Assembly (NCBI GenBank): GCA_037576195.1
Contig: CM075101.1
Span: 43,524,001-43,588,000, forward strand
Origin: Phytoseiulus persimilis
Taxonomy: Eukaryota > Arthropoda > Arachnida > Mesostigmata > Phytoseiidae
Reading direction: 5' to 3'
Length of the DNA stretch: 64,000 bases
Part shown: positions 22,492 through 35,892 of the stretch, in pieces
How the letters are laid out: each line of letters opens with the position of its first letter
Position numbering within the stretch: position 1 is the first letter of the stretch
The notes under the pieces: generated by a model
Told to the model about the DNA's origin: nothing
The model's input: only the letters and a program-made list of their open reading frames with translations
Database searches by the model: none
Translations under genes and position numbers: made by a program

Positions 22492-24566
22492 CACCGATCT
22501 AGCTATCGGGGGAGGAAAATACTTTGTGTTGACAGAGTTCAGGGGTTCGGCGGGACCTCATGGAGCGAAACCGCTCCCCCTCATCTCCCTCGGGCCCAGC
22601 CGATAATGGAAGTTATTCGGAAGCCCGGAACAGGGAGCTTCCAATGAGGTTCTCCGCTGCGGAATTGCATGGTGCTCGCGCGTGGGGAAACTCCGGCAAC
22701 TCATTGATCCCGCTTGACTCTGTTCCCAGTCTTCACTTGTCTCGGGGGCGAGTCGTCAGCTTGAGAAACGCTCTTGCCCTCACCGGCAAGCGTCCTTCGA
22801 GGACGAGCGATCGCGGATCTCGCGTCTTGAGTTTTGTTTGCTCTCCGGCACCGCGATGAGGCCATGCAGAACCCAGCCGGGTTCTGACCCGGCTCTCGGC
22901 GCGGAGTGTGAGCTTAAGAGCTCCGGCCGGATCCGCATCGATCCGAGGCGAGAGCTCAGCCGAGGTTCAGATTCCCCTCCACGATCTGAATGTTCTTCCT
23001 GCTGCTGATTTTGCCAAAGGTAGAGGCCACACAAGGACGCCAGCGGAAGAGCGAGTGTGAGAGCCGCTGGCGAAGCTGCTGGTGAGCGAGCGAACTGAGC
23101 CAGCGAGCAGACGAGGGAAGGAGGGAGCGAGCTGGCCAGGCAGCCAACAACCAAAATGGAGCAAGGTCGGTCCGGTCGCTTCGTCGTCGACGTTGTTCTC
23201 CTCTTCAACATTGCGTCAGGACAAAGACCGCTCCACTGGCTGGAGGGCTTTCGATTGGACTCGCACGGGCGGCCTCCCGGCTCTGGGCATCCGACTTCGA
23301 AAGAGCTGATCCTATCTGATTTTCCTCCGTGGGTTTCTGATTTGGCTCGCACGACGCCTCCGACGGACCTATCGACCTGCGCCGCTCGCAGTCGACGTGA
23401 GAGTCTCGCTCGGCAGTGCGGCGACACTCGGAGCTCTGCCCAGATTCTCCGACGGAGTCACCGGGCCAACGAAGTGCTTTCGAAGGACCCGCCCGCTGCT
23501 CGGGCGACAGCAGGAGAGTCGGGCAGGCGGGCGGACAGGCAGGCGAGCAAACCGGATCGTCGTCCGCTGTAAGACCAGCGATCCGAATCACCCATGCCAG
23601 CACCCCAGACGGTCCGCAGCTGAGGGGCTCGCCAGCGGAGCTCCACCAGCAGCAGCGCATCCACAACTCGTTGGCGAGCGGGCCCAGGGATTTCGAGGGA
23701 CGGAACGAAGTAATCGGTAGTCTCGCAGAAGGAATCAGTCGCTTCAACATCCGGGAAGAAAGCCGGCTGCATCCTTGGAGTCGTTCTGGTCGAAGCCACG
23801 CCAACGCTCACGACAAGACGGAACTTTGTCTTGACAGCTCACCGAAAGTCCCACACTCGGGACATGACATTGCAAGGATTCCGGGGAGGATGCATGAGCT
23901 TCAAGAGGACTTGCTCCCGCTCAGCCGGAAATCTCATCGAGCCCAAAGATCACGATCGACGCGTCCGGTTATCTCCCGCCCGCATATCAATATCGTGGAG
24001 CATACACTCTCCTATATTGGTTTCTCGGAACCGAAAGCAACTTCGCCTCCGACAGCCTCACTTGTTCGGGATCAGAGCCCGCACTCTTATCCGAGAACAC
24101 CCGGTTCTTGACCCTTCACATACTGATCAACTAGATCTTCCCTCGACCGAATGTTTTTTTTTTCCACTCACGCAGCACTCAGCAACACTCGACAGATACA
24201 TCTCACATGAAAAACGCTCTCCACGAGACCATCTCGAGGCGACGTTGGGCCGCCCCAATGACAACAAGAACTTCAACGAGGTGGAGGCGAGTTTAAATGC
24301 CACCGAAAGGGATCAGCTGTCTTCGTATCTCTTCTGGCTGCTAGCTGCTAGTCGTCGGTCGAAACGCCTGCCGAGCTTGAGCTAGACCTGACTGTTGAGC
24401 CGTGAGCTCCACCGCTGCCGGGGAAGCTCCCACCAGGAACACCATTCGAAATAGACGACGCTCACTCACACTCCTGGAGGCCCCGAGGAACTCGGGCGTA
24501 GTTTGCGTTCGTCTTCGTTGACGACGAACACCACGACAACGACGACGGCAGGAACCTCGAAGACGA

Positions 24567-24585
24567 TAACAACAACAACAACAAC
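24567..24585. repeat. (AAC)n trinucleotide run
   Basis: Six consecutive AAC units in a wider zone of AAC/GAC triplets from about 24520 to 24600. The run is non-coding as far as can be seen. Confidence 0.85.
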
Positions 24586-27500
24586 GTTAACGTCAACATC
24601 CACAGCGAACAGCGAGCAGTTCAGAGTGGTCGCAGACGAGGGCGACAGCAGGAGCACAGACGCGTCGCAAACAATCTAGAGGATCGAGGATCTCCTCGTC
24701 AAGAAGGGACCGGTCGTCGACGACGCCATGTTTCTTCCTTTGCCAGTCAGCTAGCAGCAGCCAGCCAGCACTGGGAGTCAGCCAGGCATCCAACCAACCA
24801 GCCGATTCGCTCTCTCCTGACGAAGCAACGCCGTTGCCGAACACCTTCACCATCGATCCACCTACCACTTCATCCAGAGTGCAGCTGGAAGCACAATCGG
24901 GAATCAAGCACGGCAGCCGCAGCGGAATAGAGTCCTGCCGGCGACACGGCGAGCTCAGTGTCTATCTAGCTCGATTTCTACACACAGGGCAGCAGGCACT
25001 AGCAGCAGCAGCGGCGGCTATACATTCAGCGTATCGAGCGCTGCTGCAGACCTTCTCGGAGAGTAAGTGCGCAAGTGGGAGCCGCTGGCGGCCGCCGGCC
25101 GGTAACGGCAGCATTCAGCAACGGCGGCGCCCGCGGCGGCGGCTCGCTTGCTCACTCAGTGAGCAGCGACGGCAGCTAAGGAAGCAGGCGAGAGGGAATA
25201 CCATGTTGGACCAGAGGCCGGCTGCTGCACGACCGAACCCTCCCGCACAGACTCTGCCACCGAGAGACCGTCCGACCGATAGCCCACCAACTCCGCAACC
25301 GCTCCACCCTCCACTCGACAGAGTACCCAGCAGGCCTTGGCGGAGTTGTCGGCAGCCTCGTCTTCGTCGTCGTTGCTATCGTCTTCCCCTTCTTCAACGG
25401 CGGTCGTCCCTCCTCGCGAAGAAATCCTCCACCAACTTCCCGTAAGCGGCGTTGGCAACGACGGCAGCGGCATCAGCCGACGTCAACAGAATGCTCGGGG
25501 TCACACCAAACCCTAGCGAATTCCCTCGGGAACGCTGAGGAAGGAATAAGACTCGACCGCGGAACTTATTTCCGTGGTTTTACTCGACGAGGACTGTCTG
25601 ACAGGAAACCCGGGAGAACGGTCAGAAGCTCTCCACCGCCCCGACGAGCACGAGAACGACGCTCCAGTAAACGTCGCCGACTTCAGAAGGTTGGAGCAAC
25701 TCATGTACGAGTTCATCCCGAGCCGGTGACTCTTGACCCCGTGGACATACAGTTTTATCCTGAATCCTCAACCCACCTTGTCGTCGATTCAAGATTTTGA
25801 ACCTTGTTCCTTCGTTCCGAGTTATTCTTCGCGGTTTCGCTACGATAGATTTTATCTGACCTTCATCGATTCAAGAACCAGACTGGAATCGATATTTAGG
25901 TAGAGGGAACCGAAAGTTCCTTCCATGGAAATCCTGACTCTGACGACTCACTGCGAGAGCCTTGCGACGCAGGAGGCTGTGAGAGCCGTTGGTATCGATG
26001 ATGATAGGGAGAGTTTCCGGGGAAGGGCACCTTGTCCACCCGCTCACGCAAAGCTTTCTGCAGATGGGAACGATGCTGCGAGACGCATGCAGCTGTTGTC
26101 TCAACGTCTGTCCCCGACTCTTGAACTACTCCGAGCTTCCTCGGGTATTGCTCCCGGCATGTCTCGGTTGGCCAGTAACCAACCGCATCAGATCACAATC
26201 AGAAAGGAAATACTGGTTGGAGAACGTGGTGTGCGCCGATCTGCTCATCTGAAGGGCCAATAACACTCGGGGATGGGATCTGAGGGAGAGAACCACAGTT
26301 TTCCCCCGGAGACGTATCGAATTCGGAACATTCGCTTCACGGGAGATCGATCAACACATTGATCCATGACTGAACACGAGGAGGAAGCAGAACGGGATAA
26401 CACCGCCGCGACGTCCCTGACAGAGCTTACTCTCGGATTTCATATAGGGCTGATGAGATCAACAATCAGTATCAAATGTTCGAACGATTTCCTCGTCTGC
26501 TACGACGGAATCAGCCATGTGAGCCCGTCGATTGAAGTGCTTCCATCGAAACAGCGGAAAGCTCCATCCGCTTGAGCTGCAGTATCGAGCAATCGAGGCC
26601 TACGATCCCTCAACCCGAATATCTCGTTCTATAGTGTTGCAGGAGATACAGATGATCCAACAACGCCGTGTGAACCGCGTGCAAGTGGGAGCTGAAATGC
26701 TTCGCAAGACTGCCGAGTGTATTCCGGAATGCTGCAAAGTCTTCAGTGACGCATGGCCGCTGGATTCTTATCATCCGGCGTCTAGACCGCAAGAGTACGC
26801 TGGGCTCATCCGCACAGCATGTCCACACTGCATGGCAAGTGAGAGGGAAACAAGAAGCCCGCTGAAACGGCGGTGTTTTTTTTCCGTACGTGTATCATCC
26901 CAAGGAGAGCGTCGACCCACACACAGACCTGGAGTCCGGAACAGCCCCGAGCATATCGGGCAAGCTTCTGGGAGGAAGTCCTTCCAATGCCCGGACGAGG
27001 AAATTCGAAGAAGACGAGGCCGCGGCGAGCCCTGCTTCGGGTAGGGAACAGAAAAAGATACCAGAAACTCTTGGCGACCGTGACCGCGTGCTTGCCGACT
27101 CCGCGCGAAGGTCGGTAAACCTCGGCTTCTATGGGGACCCAGATGGAACTTTGCAACTCGTCGGGGGAAACTTCTGCGCAAGGAACTGGAAGAAGGAGGA
27201 AGCCCGCTCCCTCCAGCTTACGATCCACGGGGCTGAAGCACTTCGCGACTTCGATGCGCTCGGAGATGACGTCACACCTTCTTATTCTTTTGCGGGCATC
27301 CACGACTTCACACCTAACCATTTGCTGTCCTCGACGCGCCTCTGGAGAGGTTCTCGAGACAGAAGGACCATGACGATCAGGTTCTCGAGACCTGTTGCCG
27401 TTTCGCCAATTCTGTCTCACTAACAATCCATTTTCCGAATGGCTTAGTTTACGCGCATAGGAGGGGGAGGAGCGCGGGATATTCTGCTCCCGACTTGGTC

Positions 27501-29676
27501 ATAGGACTGCGCTCACGCTCTCCCGGCATCGGCAAGAGGGCTCGTTTTTCGGGTTTGTTCCTCGTGTTCTTCCCGATTTCAAGAACTCGAACCTGCTACA
27601 GGACCCAAGGAGAACGAACCGAGAAGCCGTCAATCAGCCCTATTCGTTCGCTCACAGTCGCATCCCGGAAGTTAGCGCTCGACATGAAACATCCGCTGTC
27701 CCACGAACCCGGATTCGAATCGTTCATCTTCGGCCCCTCCCAGCTTTCATGTCGCACCGCGGTCTTTTCGGTTAACGGAGATGAGGAGTGTGTTCATCTC
27801 CTCGCAGAGGAAGTACCAGCCTGCGGTGGGAGTTTTTTGACCAAACTTTGGGAAATCCGTTGAAGGGGTCAACTGGACTCGGGTTCGGGGGGCACAGGAA
27901 AAATGACAGTTGGGTTTCCGTCGCGTGAGGGTAGATGGGTGAGAAAGAGGCAAGTTCGATTACATACCATCAGCTGATCCCTCCGACTCCTCACTTGTCC
28001 CCCGGAAGCGAGCCTTCGGATCCAAGGTCGAAACCTACCTTCTCTGCGACCCCGAGCTGGTCGCTGTAGATAGCCGAGGTCTTAACAGACGTGTGAACGA
28101 GATAATATGCGATGTAGGTGCACATTATGAGTTATTAGCAGTTCCATTGAGTCTCTTCCGCAGTAAAGCTTACCTCTACCCTCGACTTGACAGCTGAGTC
28201 GTAACGTTTTCAGTCGATATTCCCTTTCCGAGCCAGGTCGGAACTTAGCCCCTCAACAGAATTCAAAGGTGTGGTCGATACTGGAGGGCGAGTACTCCGA
28301 CATCCCCCTCGTTGTTGGTGAACTCGGCGAGCTTGGCTACTTGCTATCACGATCACGGAGTTTCTTTCTGCGCAGGGATCATATCGAGGGGTAATACTTG
28401 CTATTTTGGCGAGCAAGTGAACGATGTTTCGAATACGACGTTGATATTTCGGAAAACTTTTGTGTTATGAGTGCAGGAGTCTAGCAGCATCTGAGAGTCG
28501 CAAACTGTATCGGGAGCGGGTCTGATATGTTTCGACCGGAGCGGCAAGTTATCAGTCGGCAGAGATACAGGCAGCTTGTGTTCAAGAAGCCTTCCTGTGC
28601 TCCCGACCAGGAGTCATATATTTCATGAGAATCGAGGAAAATTCGAGACCGGTCTCGGCGGAGAGGAACCCTTCAGCGTTTATCTACGCTTGCCTTATCA
28701 GAAGCGATACCGTTTACGAATTCCATCTTGAGATAATCAACGGCGAGGTCGTTCGGGAGGCGCGGAGCCATACGGGGGGTGGGAGGGGCGAACCCATGCA
28801 TCTCGCGTGGAGTCGTCCTGGAGGAATGCGCTGCTTCCGGATCGCTCCGTGACGTTCGTTAGCACGGAACGCCTTTCAAAACTCCGCCGCTGTGCCGCGG
28901 GACAAGATGATGATGTCACATGACTGAATACAGACTCTAGGTCTCCTCGAACTACTCTGCTGATTGTTCTTCCTGTATGCGATATCAGCATATCCTGAAT
29001 AGCTATTGTTCCTGTGATGATTATTGTGCCACGTCCCGAAACTCGCCCACCTCGTGTAACGGCGCCGGCGTCGAGTAGCCCCATTCGAGAAGCACTGCTC
29101 AAGATGATTGAGGAGTCGATTTCGCGATTACGATCAACCTCCTCAGCGCCTGCTCGTTTTCCTCCGCCGATCTCGCGAGGTCGGGAGCCTGCAGCAGTTG
29201 TGGTCTCAAGGGTTCGATCACAAACCTGAGCTCCGACCCGATATTCTTCTACTGTGCTCATAGACGTCCCGCGTCGCGACGGGCGATGCGTCCGTCTGCG
29301 TCTTATGATCCTGATTCCTCTTCTTCTCGTCGGGAGGGCAAGCTCCTTGAGTAATCTGAACTGGGATAAACCCCCAAGCTTGGAGAGGAAACATTCTTCG
29401 GTGGACGCATCGTCACCGTGAACTTTCCATCATGGCTTTCACTTCACGTCATCTGGAGTCCGTCCTTTTGCTGAATCCATACAATCGGCGGAGTCCGGAA
29501 TATTTTTCGCTCATTTTTGGAGCTGTGCGTCTCTCTGATCTCGGCAAGCTCAAGAATAGAACTCCCTATCTTCCGCGACGAAGTTGGGCTCCTGGTCGCG
29601 CCTAGTCGGGACCGTCCCGGCTCCCTTCGAGACTCCGTCCGTGCATTCGATGAATGGTCGTTTTCTTGTGCACGAA

Positions 29677-29692
29677 CCCCCCCCCCCCCCCC
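29677..29692. repeat. Poly-C homopolymer, 16 C
   Basis: Sixteen consecutive C on the + strand, close in length to the G run at 4680-4694. Intergenic. Confidence 0.95.
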
Positions 29693-31573
29693 GTAGCGTC
29701 GGGCGCATCGTCGTCCACGCTGTCTGCTCGGTTGTCCAAGAAGAGGAGGCAATTTCTGCCTTGCCGCCTGCCTTCCACCAGCAAAGTATCATCGACGTCT
29801 TTGTTGTCATGGCGTTCGTCGTTGTCCTTGCCTGCTACTCGCTCGTCGAATCGACGCTCCGGGCTAGCTTGGTTGCCCGACTGGAGGGATGGCTGGATGA
29901 CGAGCTGGCCTGTCATACGCAGCTTTTTCTCGGCAATCGACACACTAGTGGCGCCCCTCGTCTCGTCGACAGCGGCAGCACGGCCTGTAGCAGCAACAAC
30001 AACAACGACGACCGACTGTTGTTGTCGACGTCGTCCTTGCTGCTGCTGCCGTCGAGGAATCGCCGCTATTGCTCGCGGTGCTCGTGGCGTTGCAAGTGAG
30101 CTGCTGAAGCAAATCGACGAGCTCAACGTGCAGCCAGCAGAACCCTCCCATCCGAGAGGAGCTCCGGGGAAAGTAATCGCCAGGGAACCATCTTCAGATA
30201 CGCACAATGAATACCGCCGAGCCGGGTAAGGTTCTGTTTCTTCGGGAATGCCGCAAATCTCCAGCGTCGGCCTCGGTTCCGGCACAGCCATCGACGCTCT
30301 CGTTTCAGTCTTAGCCGCGGAATCTCAGTCGAAATCGTCTTCGAATCTTTCGACGCGATCCAAACCCTGTCCGAGACGCCCAAATAGAGGCCGTCGCCAT
30401 CTTCATCAAAAACGCAAGACGGTTCCTCGATCTCATTCCGAGCCGTCCGACATTCTAGCGGAGGCTGAGACAACCCTGTTCGACTCGTCCACTGCGCTGA
30501 AAGTCACGTGAGGAGGAGACCAGGGAACCTCATGAGCCATGACGAAATCCTCTCAATCGCAAACTTACGAGAAGAGATGAAAACCGAGTCCAATTTCCAC
30601 GCGACTTGTGCTGTGACGCAAATTTGGGGCCACTGGCGATCTTTGCCGCCACGCCAGGGGTTTAGCAATAATCGATGGGCGTGTGCGCTGCACTCGACCA
30701 AGAGATGAACAACGCGAACGCTGAAGAGAGCCATTCTACATGAACGCGTTCGATCGGTTCGGGGAGGATCGGAACTTCCCACTAAGGACACCGTCGATCG
30801 GATCCGACGGAGTTAGATCGTTGTATGCGCAGACTCGATTGTGACACTTCGGTTGTCGAGTAGTGTTACCTTCGGCATTCGATTCGATATATCGCTCGGA
30901 TCGTGATTCTGACTTTGTCACAGCCGATGTAAGCTTCGAGCCCGAGCCGTGAATCACTGGATGAAAATCGATCCCAAAAGCTCCATTCAGAGCGTTGCTT
31001 CAGTCGATCTGAGTAGAAAACACAGATCTCGGGAAGGTTCCGATAAAATCTAGAGCTGTCGATCCCGCGCGCTCTCGCGTGACCAGAGCCGGAATGAAAA
31101 GGAGGATCGCGAGCCCCGAATCCTGTGAATTGACTTGTTCCTGGGCAACAGGAGTTCGGGAGGAAGACTGAGAGTTCTGGATTCGAGGGCGGAGAGTTGC
31201 TGCTCTCTTCAATTCCTCGGTTCCTCGACCTCTCTCGTATCAGAAAAGCGTGTCCCCGGGAACTGTTCCAAAAGAGTAGTCCATCCTCCCTGCTTCTGCC
31301 AAGACGATATCGACTCTTGGTTTGATATACTGATCGAGGGGCTCCTGTTCCCAGAGAGAGGAGGATCACGACTACGGAGAGGACAATTTAGTAGAGATTC
31401 CGACACGCCCTCAGACTGTGAGATCGATCAGAACACTTGCGACGTCGACTTTGGAGGACTCGAGGCCTATGTTGTCCCGGACGATCAATGAAAGAACGTC
31501 GACCAACATCACGACGCGACGGACTCCTCCTGTGTGGATGTTACCAGGCTTCTGAGGGCCGTGTGAGCGTGCA

Positions 31574-31690
31574 GGCAGCCGGGCGGGCAGGCAGGCTCGC
31601 TCACTCGCAGACAGACTGACTGACAAGCAGCTCGGATGGTTGGCTTGCTTGCCCGCCCGCCCGCTCGCTCGCTCGGTCACTCATAGCGTT
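31574..31690. repeat. Tetranucleotide-rich patch
   Basis: Short runs of GCAG/GGCA, GACT, GCCC and GCTC units follow one another, for example GACAGACTGACTGACAAGC and GCTCGCTCGCTCGGTCACTC. Similar patches recur near 52.12, 57.98 and 62.59 kb. Confidence 0.7.
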
Positions 31691-32801
31691 CCGTCGGTGG
31701 TTTGTTCGCTCGTTTGCCTGCTGGATAGTTGGCCCACTCAATCGGCAACTCACGGAGGCCAACGACCTTCTCGCTTACGCCAAGAAGCATCCACCGAAAC
31801 CCGGGGAACGGAGAAGGGATAAGTCCCATCCTGCGCAGAGGCGTATTGGCTTACTTCTGGGCTGAGCTGAATGGGTTGAGAATAATCCGGGCAGAGCAGA
31901 ATCTAAACGGGAGCTCCAGGGCGAATGAGTGGAGCTAGCGGCGGATTTTCGAAACGAAGCGCGACTCCACTGAGAGTGCCGGGTCTTCCGCGGTGGGGAA
32001 CTCCCCCAGGCTGTTCAATCCTAATCGTCATCTTCCGAGAGGAACTTAATCACGGAGAGTTGAATTTCACGGCCATTACAATGGATGTGGACGCCAGCGA
32101 TGCTCGTCCTATTTCTCTGTGACATCAGGGAGGAAGTTTCACGAGGCCTCAGATGACCTCAGCGTTTGACGGCTGCACAAACGCCCATCCGTGGCTGACG
32201 CAAATCCGTCTCCTATTTTCCGTTTACTCGGCTTCGGTCAATCTCCGACACTAGTCATGCTCAAATCTTGTGAGAGGCATTTGATGGAGTTAGCGCTTGA
32301 AGCTTCACCCCCGAGAGCATTTGACATCGTTGGGCCGAACGGCTATCTTTGGAGCCCGAAGAAACCTACACGATCTCTCTAGTTTGAAGTCTCTCCGGAA
32401 GCTCGGTGTTCCGCAATGACCCTTTCCGGGTCCAGGAATTGCCGCAGGATCCTGACCGAATATGGGAGCCACGCGGCGCATGTTTTCCGAGAACTCGAGT
32501 CGCGCGTGCATGTGGATCGTCTCAGCTGAGAGCTTGGAGTCTTTGGTCAAAGGCTGACGGAAGTCCAGGCTTCGTTCGAAACGTTTAGGTATTCAACATG
32601 TCCAAAACTTCGGGTGAGTTGACGAAGTTTCGTTTGTGGGCGGCAGTCTCTCATTAGACGACGTTAGCACGGGAGAACGGTCACTCGTCGCGAATGCTTC
32701 CCGCACGAAACGCTCACACTTGTCAAGTGAATGCATGAGAACTCCGTGGGAAGAGCAACACCAGAGGTGATCATTTCCCTGCCTTTGTTCTAGCTCAGGA
32801 A

Positions 32802-35430
32802 ATGAAGAAGGCGCTAACACCCAAAGAGAGCGCTGAATTTGTCATAGCAAACGCAAAAGATGTCGCCGTGGACCTAGACGCGGCTCAACGCTTGGCTGGT
32901 CTCGTGAGTTTCAGCTGTGTCAGCCTGTTGACAGAGCATTCCATTGGGGGAATAGAATCTCAATCTCGATGCCCAGACTTTCGTTGCCGACAGCGGAGTA
33001 TCATCAGAGAGAATCAGAAGACCGGAGCGTGATTCTGTTGCGGAGCTCCAACCTCCCATGGGGGAAATTATTTAACGGGGAGGTCTTGCTCACACCCAGA
33101 TTGACGAAGCCACGGGTAGCACTCCGTTCAGCTTGAAGGCTTGGAAGGAAGAGGCACTACATCCCAAAGAAATGACCGAGGCCACTGTCGAGTGGATATT
33201 CGTTGTGGACCTACTCAACTTCTCGTTCTGGTCCTCTGTATACCAGGCACGTGACCATTTCACGCTCAATAAGTTCCTCGTGAGAACAGACCCCTCTATC
33301 AATGATCGATACAACCACAGGTGGAGTACGACGGCCAACTGCACAAAGGCTACTGGGCCCTCTGCGCCTGCTTGAACAGAGCTCTCGAGGTGAGTTCGAT
33401 TACACAACCTTGACAAAGGTTCGGTTCACTCTACACATTCAGAGTTTGTACTGGGTGGAGAGATTCTGAAATACGTTTTCTCCAAGTAGAAAAAAGAAAA
33501 TAAGTGATTCCCCATCCCCGCTAAACTCTCGAGTCTGGGGAGTCCTCGAACCTTACAGGGTAGCAGGGAAGTTGAGCTGGAATCGTTCAGATTCACCTCT
33601 GCGCTCGGATCCGACTTTCCAAGGAAACGGCGGGCCACTTCCTCCCGGTATCAAGTGATTTCTTCTGTGAGTGAAGTTCGTTCGGCCCATCCGCTGACCT
33701 TGAACGCCGCCGCGATTTGCCGCCGTCGACTTTATCACGACAGCAGAAACACTATTTGCGCGTCGCGTTCCGTTAGCGTCGACCGAGAGAATAACGAGGC
33801 TCCCGTTGGGAATCGCGGAGCGGAGAAGGGCTCAAACTCTCTGCTCTCGAGCTCGAAGCGCTGTATCGTTGGCATTTCCTCGCGACCATTTCTCTCGCAG
33901 CTCTCGGATGACATCCTTTCGGTTAGGGCGTCGCCCGATTGCGATGCTCATTTGAATACCAGAGGCAACGTAACGCCGAGAGATTCTGGAATCTCTGATT
34001 GGCCCCATCTCTCGTCGTGAGCTCGGACGATGCGCTTCCAGAAGAATATCTCTTCTCAGTGTGAGCTTTTTATCGCGGCTGCTCCTCACCTCGACCTTGA
34101 CGGCGCGGTGAGGGCTCGCCGCGCGGTACGACGTCTACACCTCACGTGATCCTGAGTGGCTTCCCGAGGGTTCTTCTGTCAACAAGACCCACAGATTCAA
34201 ACAAATCGGAAGCCTCTTAGCTATCGACATATGGGGGCCAAACACCTGACACGTGGCGTCACCTCCTTGAGAACAAACGGATGATTCTCGGTTCCGCTCC
34301 GAGAAAAAAAAATCCTATTCTAGGCTGGCGTGCCCATAACCACTGCCTCGTTCTACGCCAACGTGACGCGCGAACAGCTCGGTGAGGTGTTCAAAGGTCA
34401 CAAAGACAGTGAGATTCCTCTTTTCGAGGAAAGACTCGACATTTTACACCAGGCCGGACAAAAACTTCTAGAGGTTAGCAAGATAAATATTCACGGATCT
34501 TGTCACGGCAACGGCTCCAAGATCATCGACCGGGAGCCAGATTCGTATTGTAAGCAAATGCCGAGTATCTTTCGAGAGCTTAGATTTCTCCAACAGAAAT
34601 ACGACGGGAAGTTCTCGAACTGTCTGCTGGCATGCAAGAACGATGTCGATGCACTGCTGCGATTGGTTACCACTGAATTTCCGTCCTTCAGGGACCAGGC
34701 CGTATACGAAGGTGTTACAGGTAATCACTTCTCTCTTGATCGCCGACCGACAGATGTCACCGGTCGCAAATACACCGCTGACGATCTTCGTTCTCCCTGG
34801 TTTCAGTCAGTTTCTACAAGAGGGCGCAGATCCTCGTCGCGGACTTGTGGGCTTGCTTCGAAGGCGAGACGTTCGGACGCTTCCACAACATTGAGGACAT
34901 AACGTGTTTCGCCGATTATCGAGTGCCTCAGGTCAGCCTGTCGACTCTGTATTTCTTCGTCTTTTTCGGATCGAGGGCGATATTTGCGACCAGTTCCGTG
35001 GAGTAAAATCCCTACTCCCCAATGAAGTGGTTCTTAACCGAGCGGATTCGTCCCGTTCGCAGATTTTAGCGCATTTCGGCGTGATTAAGTACAGCGAGAA
35101 TTTGATAAGGTTGCTGGACACAGAAACACTCTTGGAGAATGAACAGCGTGAAGTTTGCGAGATCCGAGGAGCGACGATTTTCGCATGCGAGGTGAATATA
35201 TGAGTCTCAATCGGCGATGTCATTGAGGCGTGCTGACTCGGCAACATTCTATGAGCTAACTAATGATCATTTTGGCTGCACAGAAAATACGAGACATCCT
35301 CCAGAAGGAATTCAAATCGTCCTTGAATGCAATTTTGGTGGACTTCTATCTCTGGAATTACCGGAGGGCTCATGCGGAAGAAGTTGACGCAGCGGTTCCT
35401 TATCACCGAGTTCGATGCATATACTACTGA
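32802..35430 (+). CDS. QNG1: Queuosine 5'-phosphate N-glycosylase (queuine salvage, DUF2419), eight exons, 341 aa
   Basis: The enzyme releases queuine from queuosine 5'-phosphate, so the micronutrient base can be reused to modify the wobble position of tRNAs with GUN anticodons. Exons are 32802-32903, 33100-33279, 33321-33389, 34324-34473, 34597-34720, 34807-34931, 35063-35191 and 35284-35430. Every junction is GT-AG and in phase. The spliced length is 341 residues, the same as the human protein (C9orf64). Conserved blocks in order are [120 protein letters not shown] and the terminal HRVRCIYY. The Asp-containing QILVADLW and FADYR blocks line the active site in this family. The start ATG lies 36 bases into the alignable region, as expected. 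The second intron between conserved blocks is only 41 nt. Confidence 0.96.
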
Positions 35431-35546
35431 ATAGGTTGAGAAAGTTCGCGACGGCGAACGGGCGGATCGATGGTTGACCCTCATTCCTCCCGGGAAAGTG
35501 CCTCCTTCCAAGCGACGTCCCCCCTCTAACGATACAGCTGACACGG

Positions 35547-35552
35547 AATAAA
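35547..35552 (+). terminator. Poly(A) signal AATAAA for QNG1
   Basis: AATAAA, 117 bases after the QNG1 stop codon, on the same strand and before the convergent ZFAND1 gene. Confidence 0.7.
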
Positions 35553-35818
35553 TCTTGCTATATCACTTCGGATGAGCTCTTCCCTCTTGTCTCCAGCTCT
35601 TCCGTCGTCGTCCGAAAAACCCGTGCATCGAGGTCGTGCTGACCCTTGCATTAAAGTGAATTTTTCGTGACAGCTCCGCGCTTGTCAAACAATATTCAAC
35701 TCTCTTAAAGAGAATCGTTACCCAAGAATGGAAAATCTCTGGTGATCGCATGGATCGATGAGAGACTGTATCCGGATAGGATACTCGTCAAGCGAATAGA
35801 GTACTTGTAAGAATATAA

Positions 35819-35824
35819 TTTATT
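35819..35824 (-). terminator. Poly(A) signal AATAAA for ZFAND1
   Basis: TTTATT on the + strand, read as AATAAA on the minus strand, about 70 bases after the ZFAND1 stop codon. With 35547-35552 it gives the two convergent genes separate 3' ends. Confidence 0.65.
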
Positions 35825-35892
35825 CGCGACGAAAACCTCGAGAGTTCACTGTCCGCAAATGGAACCATTTGGAGGGCTAGTCTGCGCAGGTA

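Larger units (their letters stand above)
22492..32801. other. Ten-kilobase gene-poor stretch with simple repeats
   Basis: No recognised coding exon. The stretch is GC-rich between about 22.9 and 25.4 kb and again near 29.6-30.2 kb. There, frames of 170-230 codons are open on both strands at once, which is typical of CpG-rich non-coding DNA. It holds AAC/GAC-type trinucleotide runs, a C homopolymer and GCTC/GCCC/GACT tetranucleotide patches. It separates the divergently placed zinc-finger gene (-) and QNG1 (+), so promoters and 5' untranslated exons of either gene may lie here. An open + frame pair at 26532-27423 looks somewhat protein-like but has no identifiable domain. Confidence 0.45.

Noticed and set aside
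23156-25445. Several + and - frames of 130-230 codons
   Set aside because: The sequence is GC-rich with frames open on both strands, low-complexity Arg/Ser/Pro composition and no domain, consistent with CpG-rich non-coding DNA.
29584-30291. 171-229 codon frames on both strands
   Set aside because: They span GAC/AAC triplet repeats and a C homopolymer, and the translations are mainly repeat-encoded. No conserved motif was seen.
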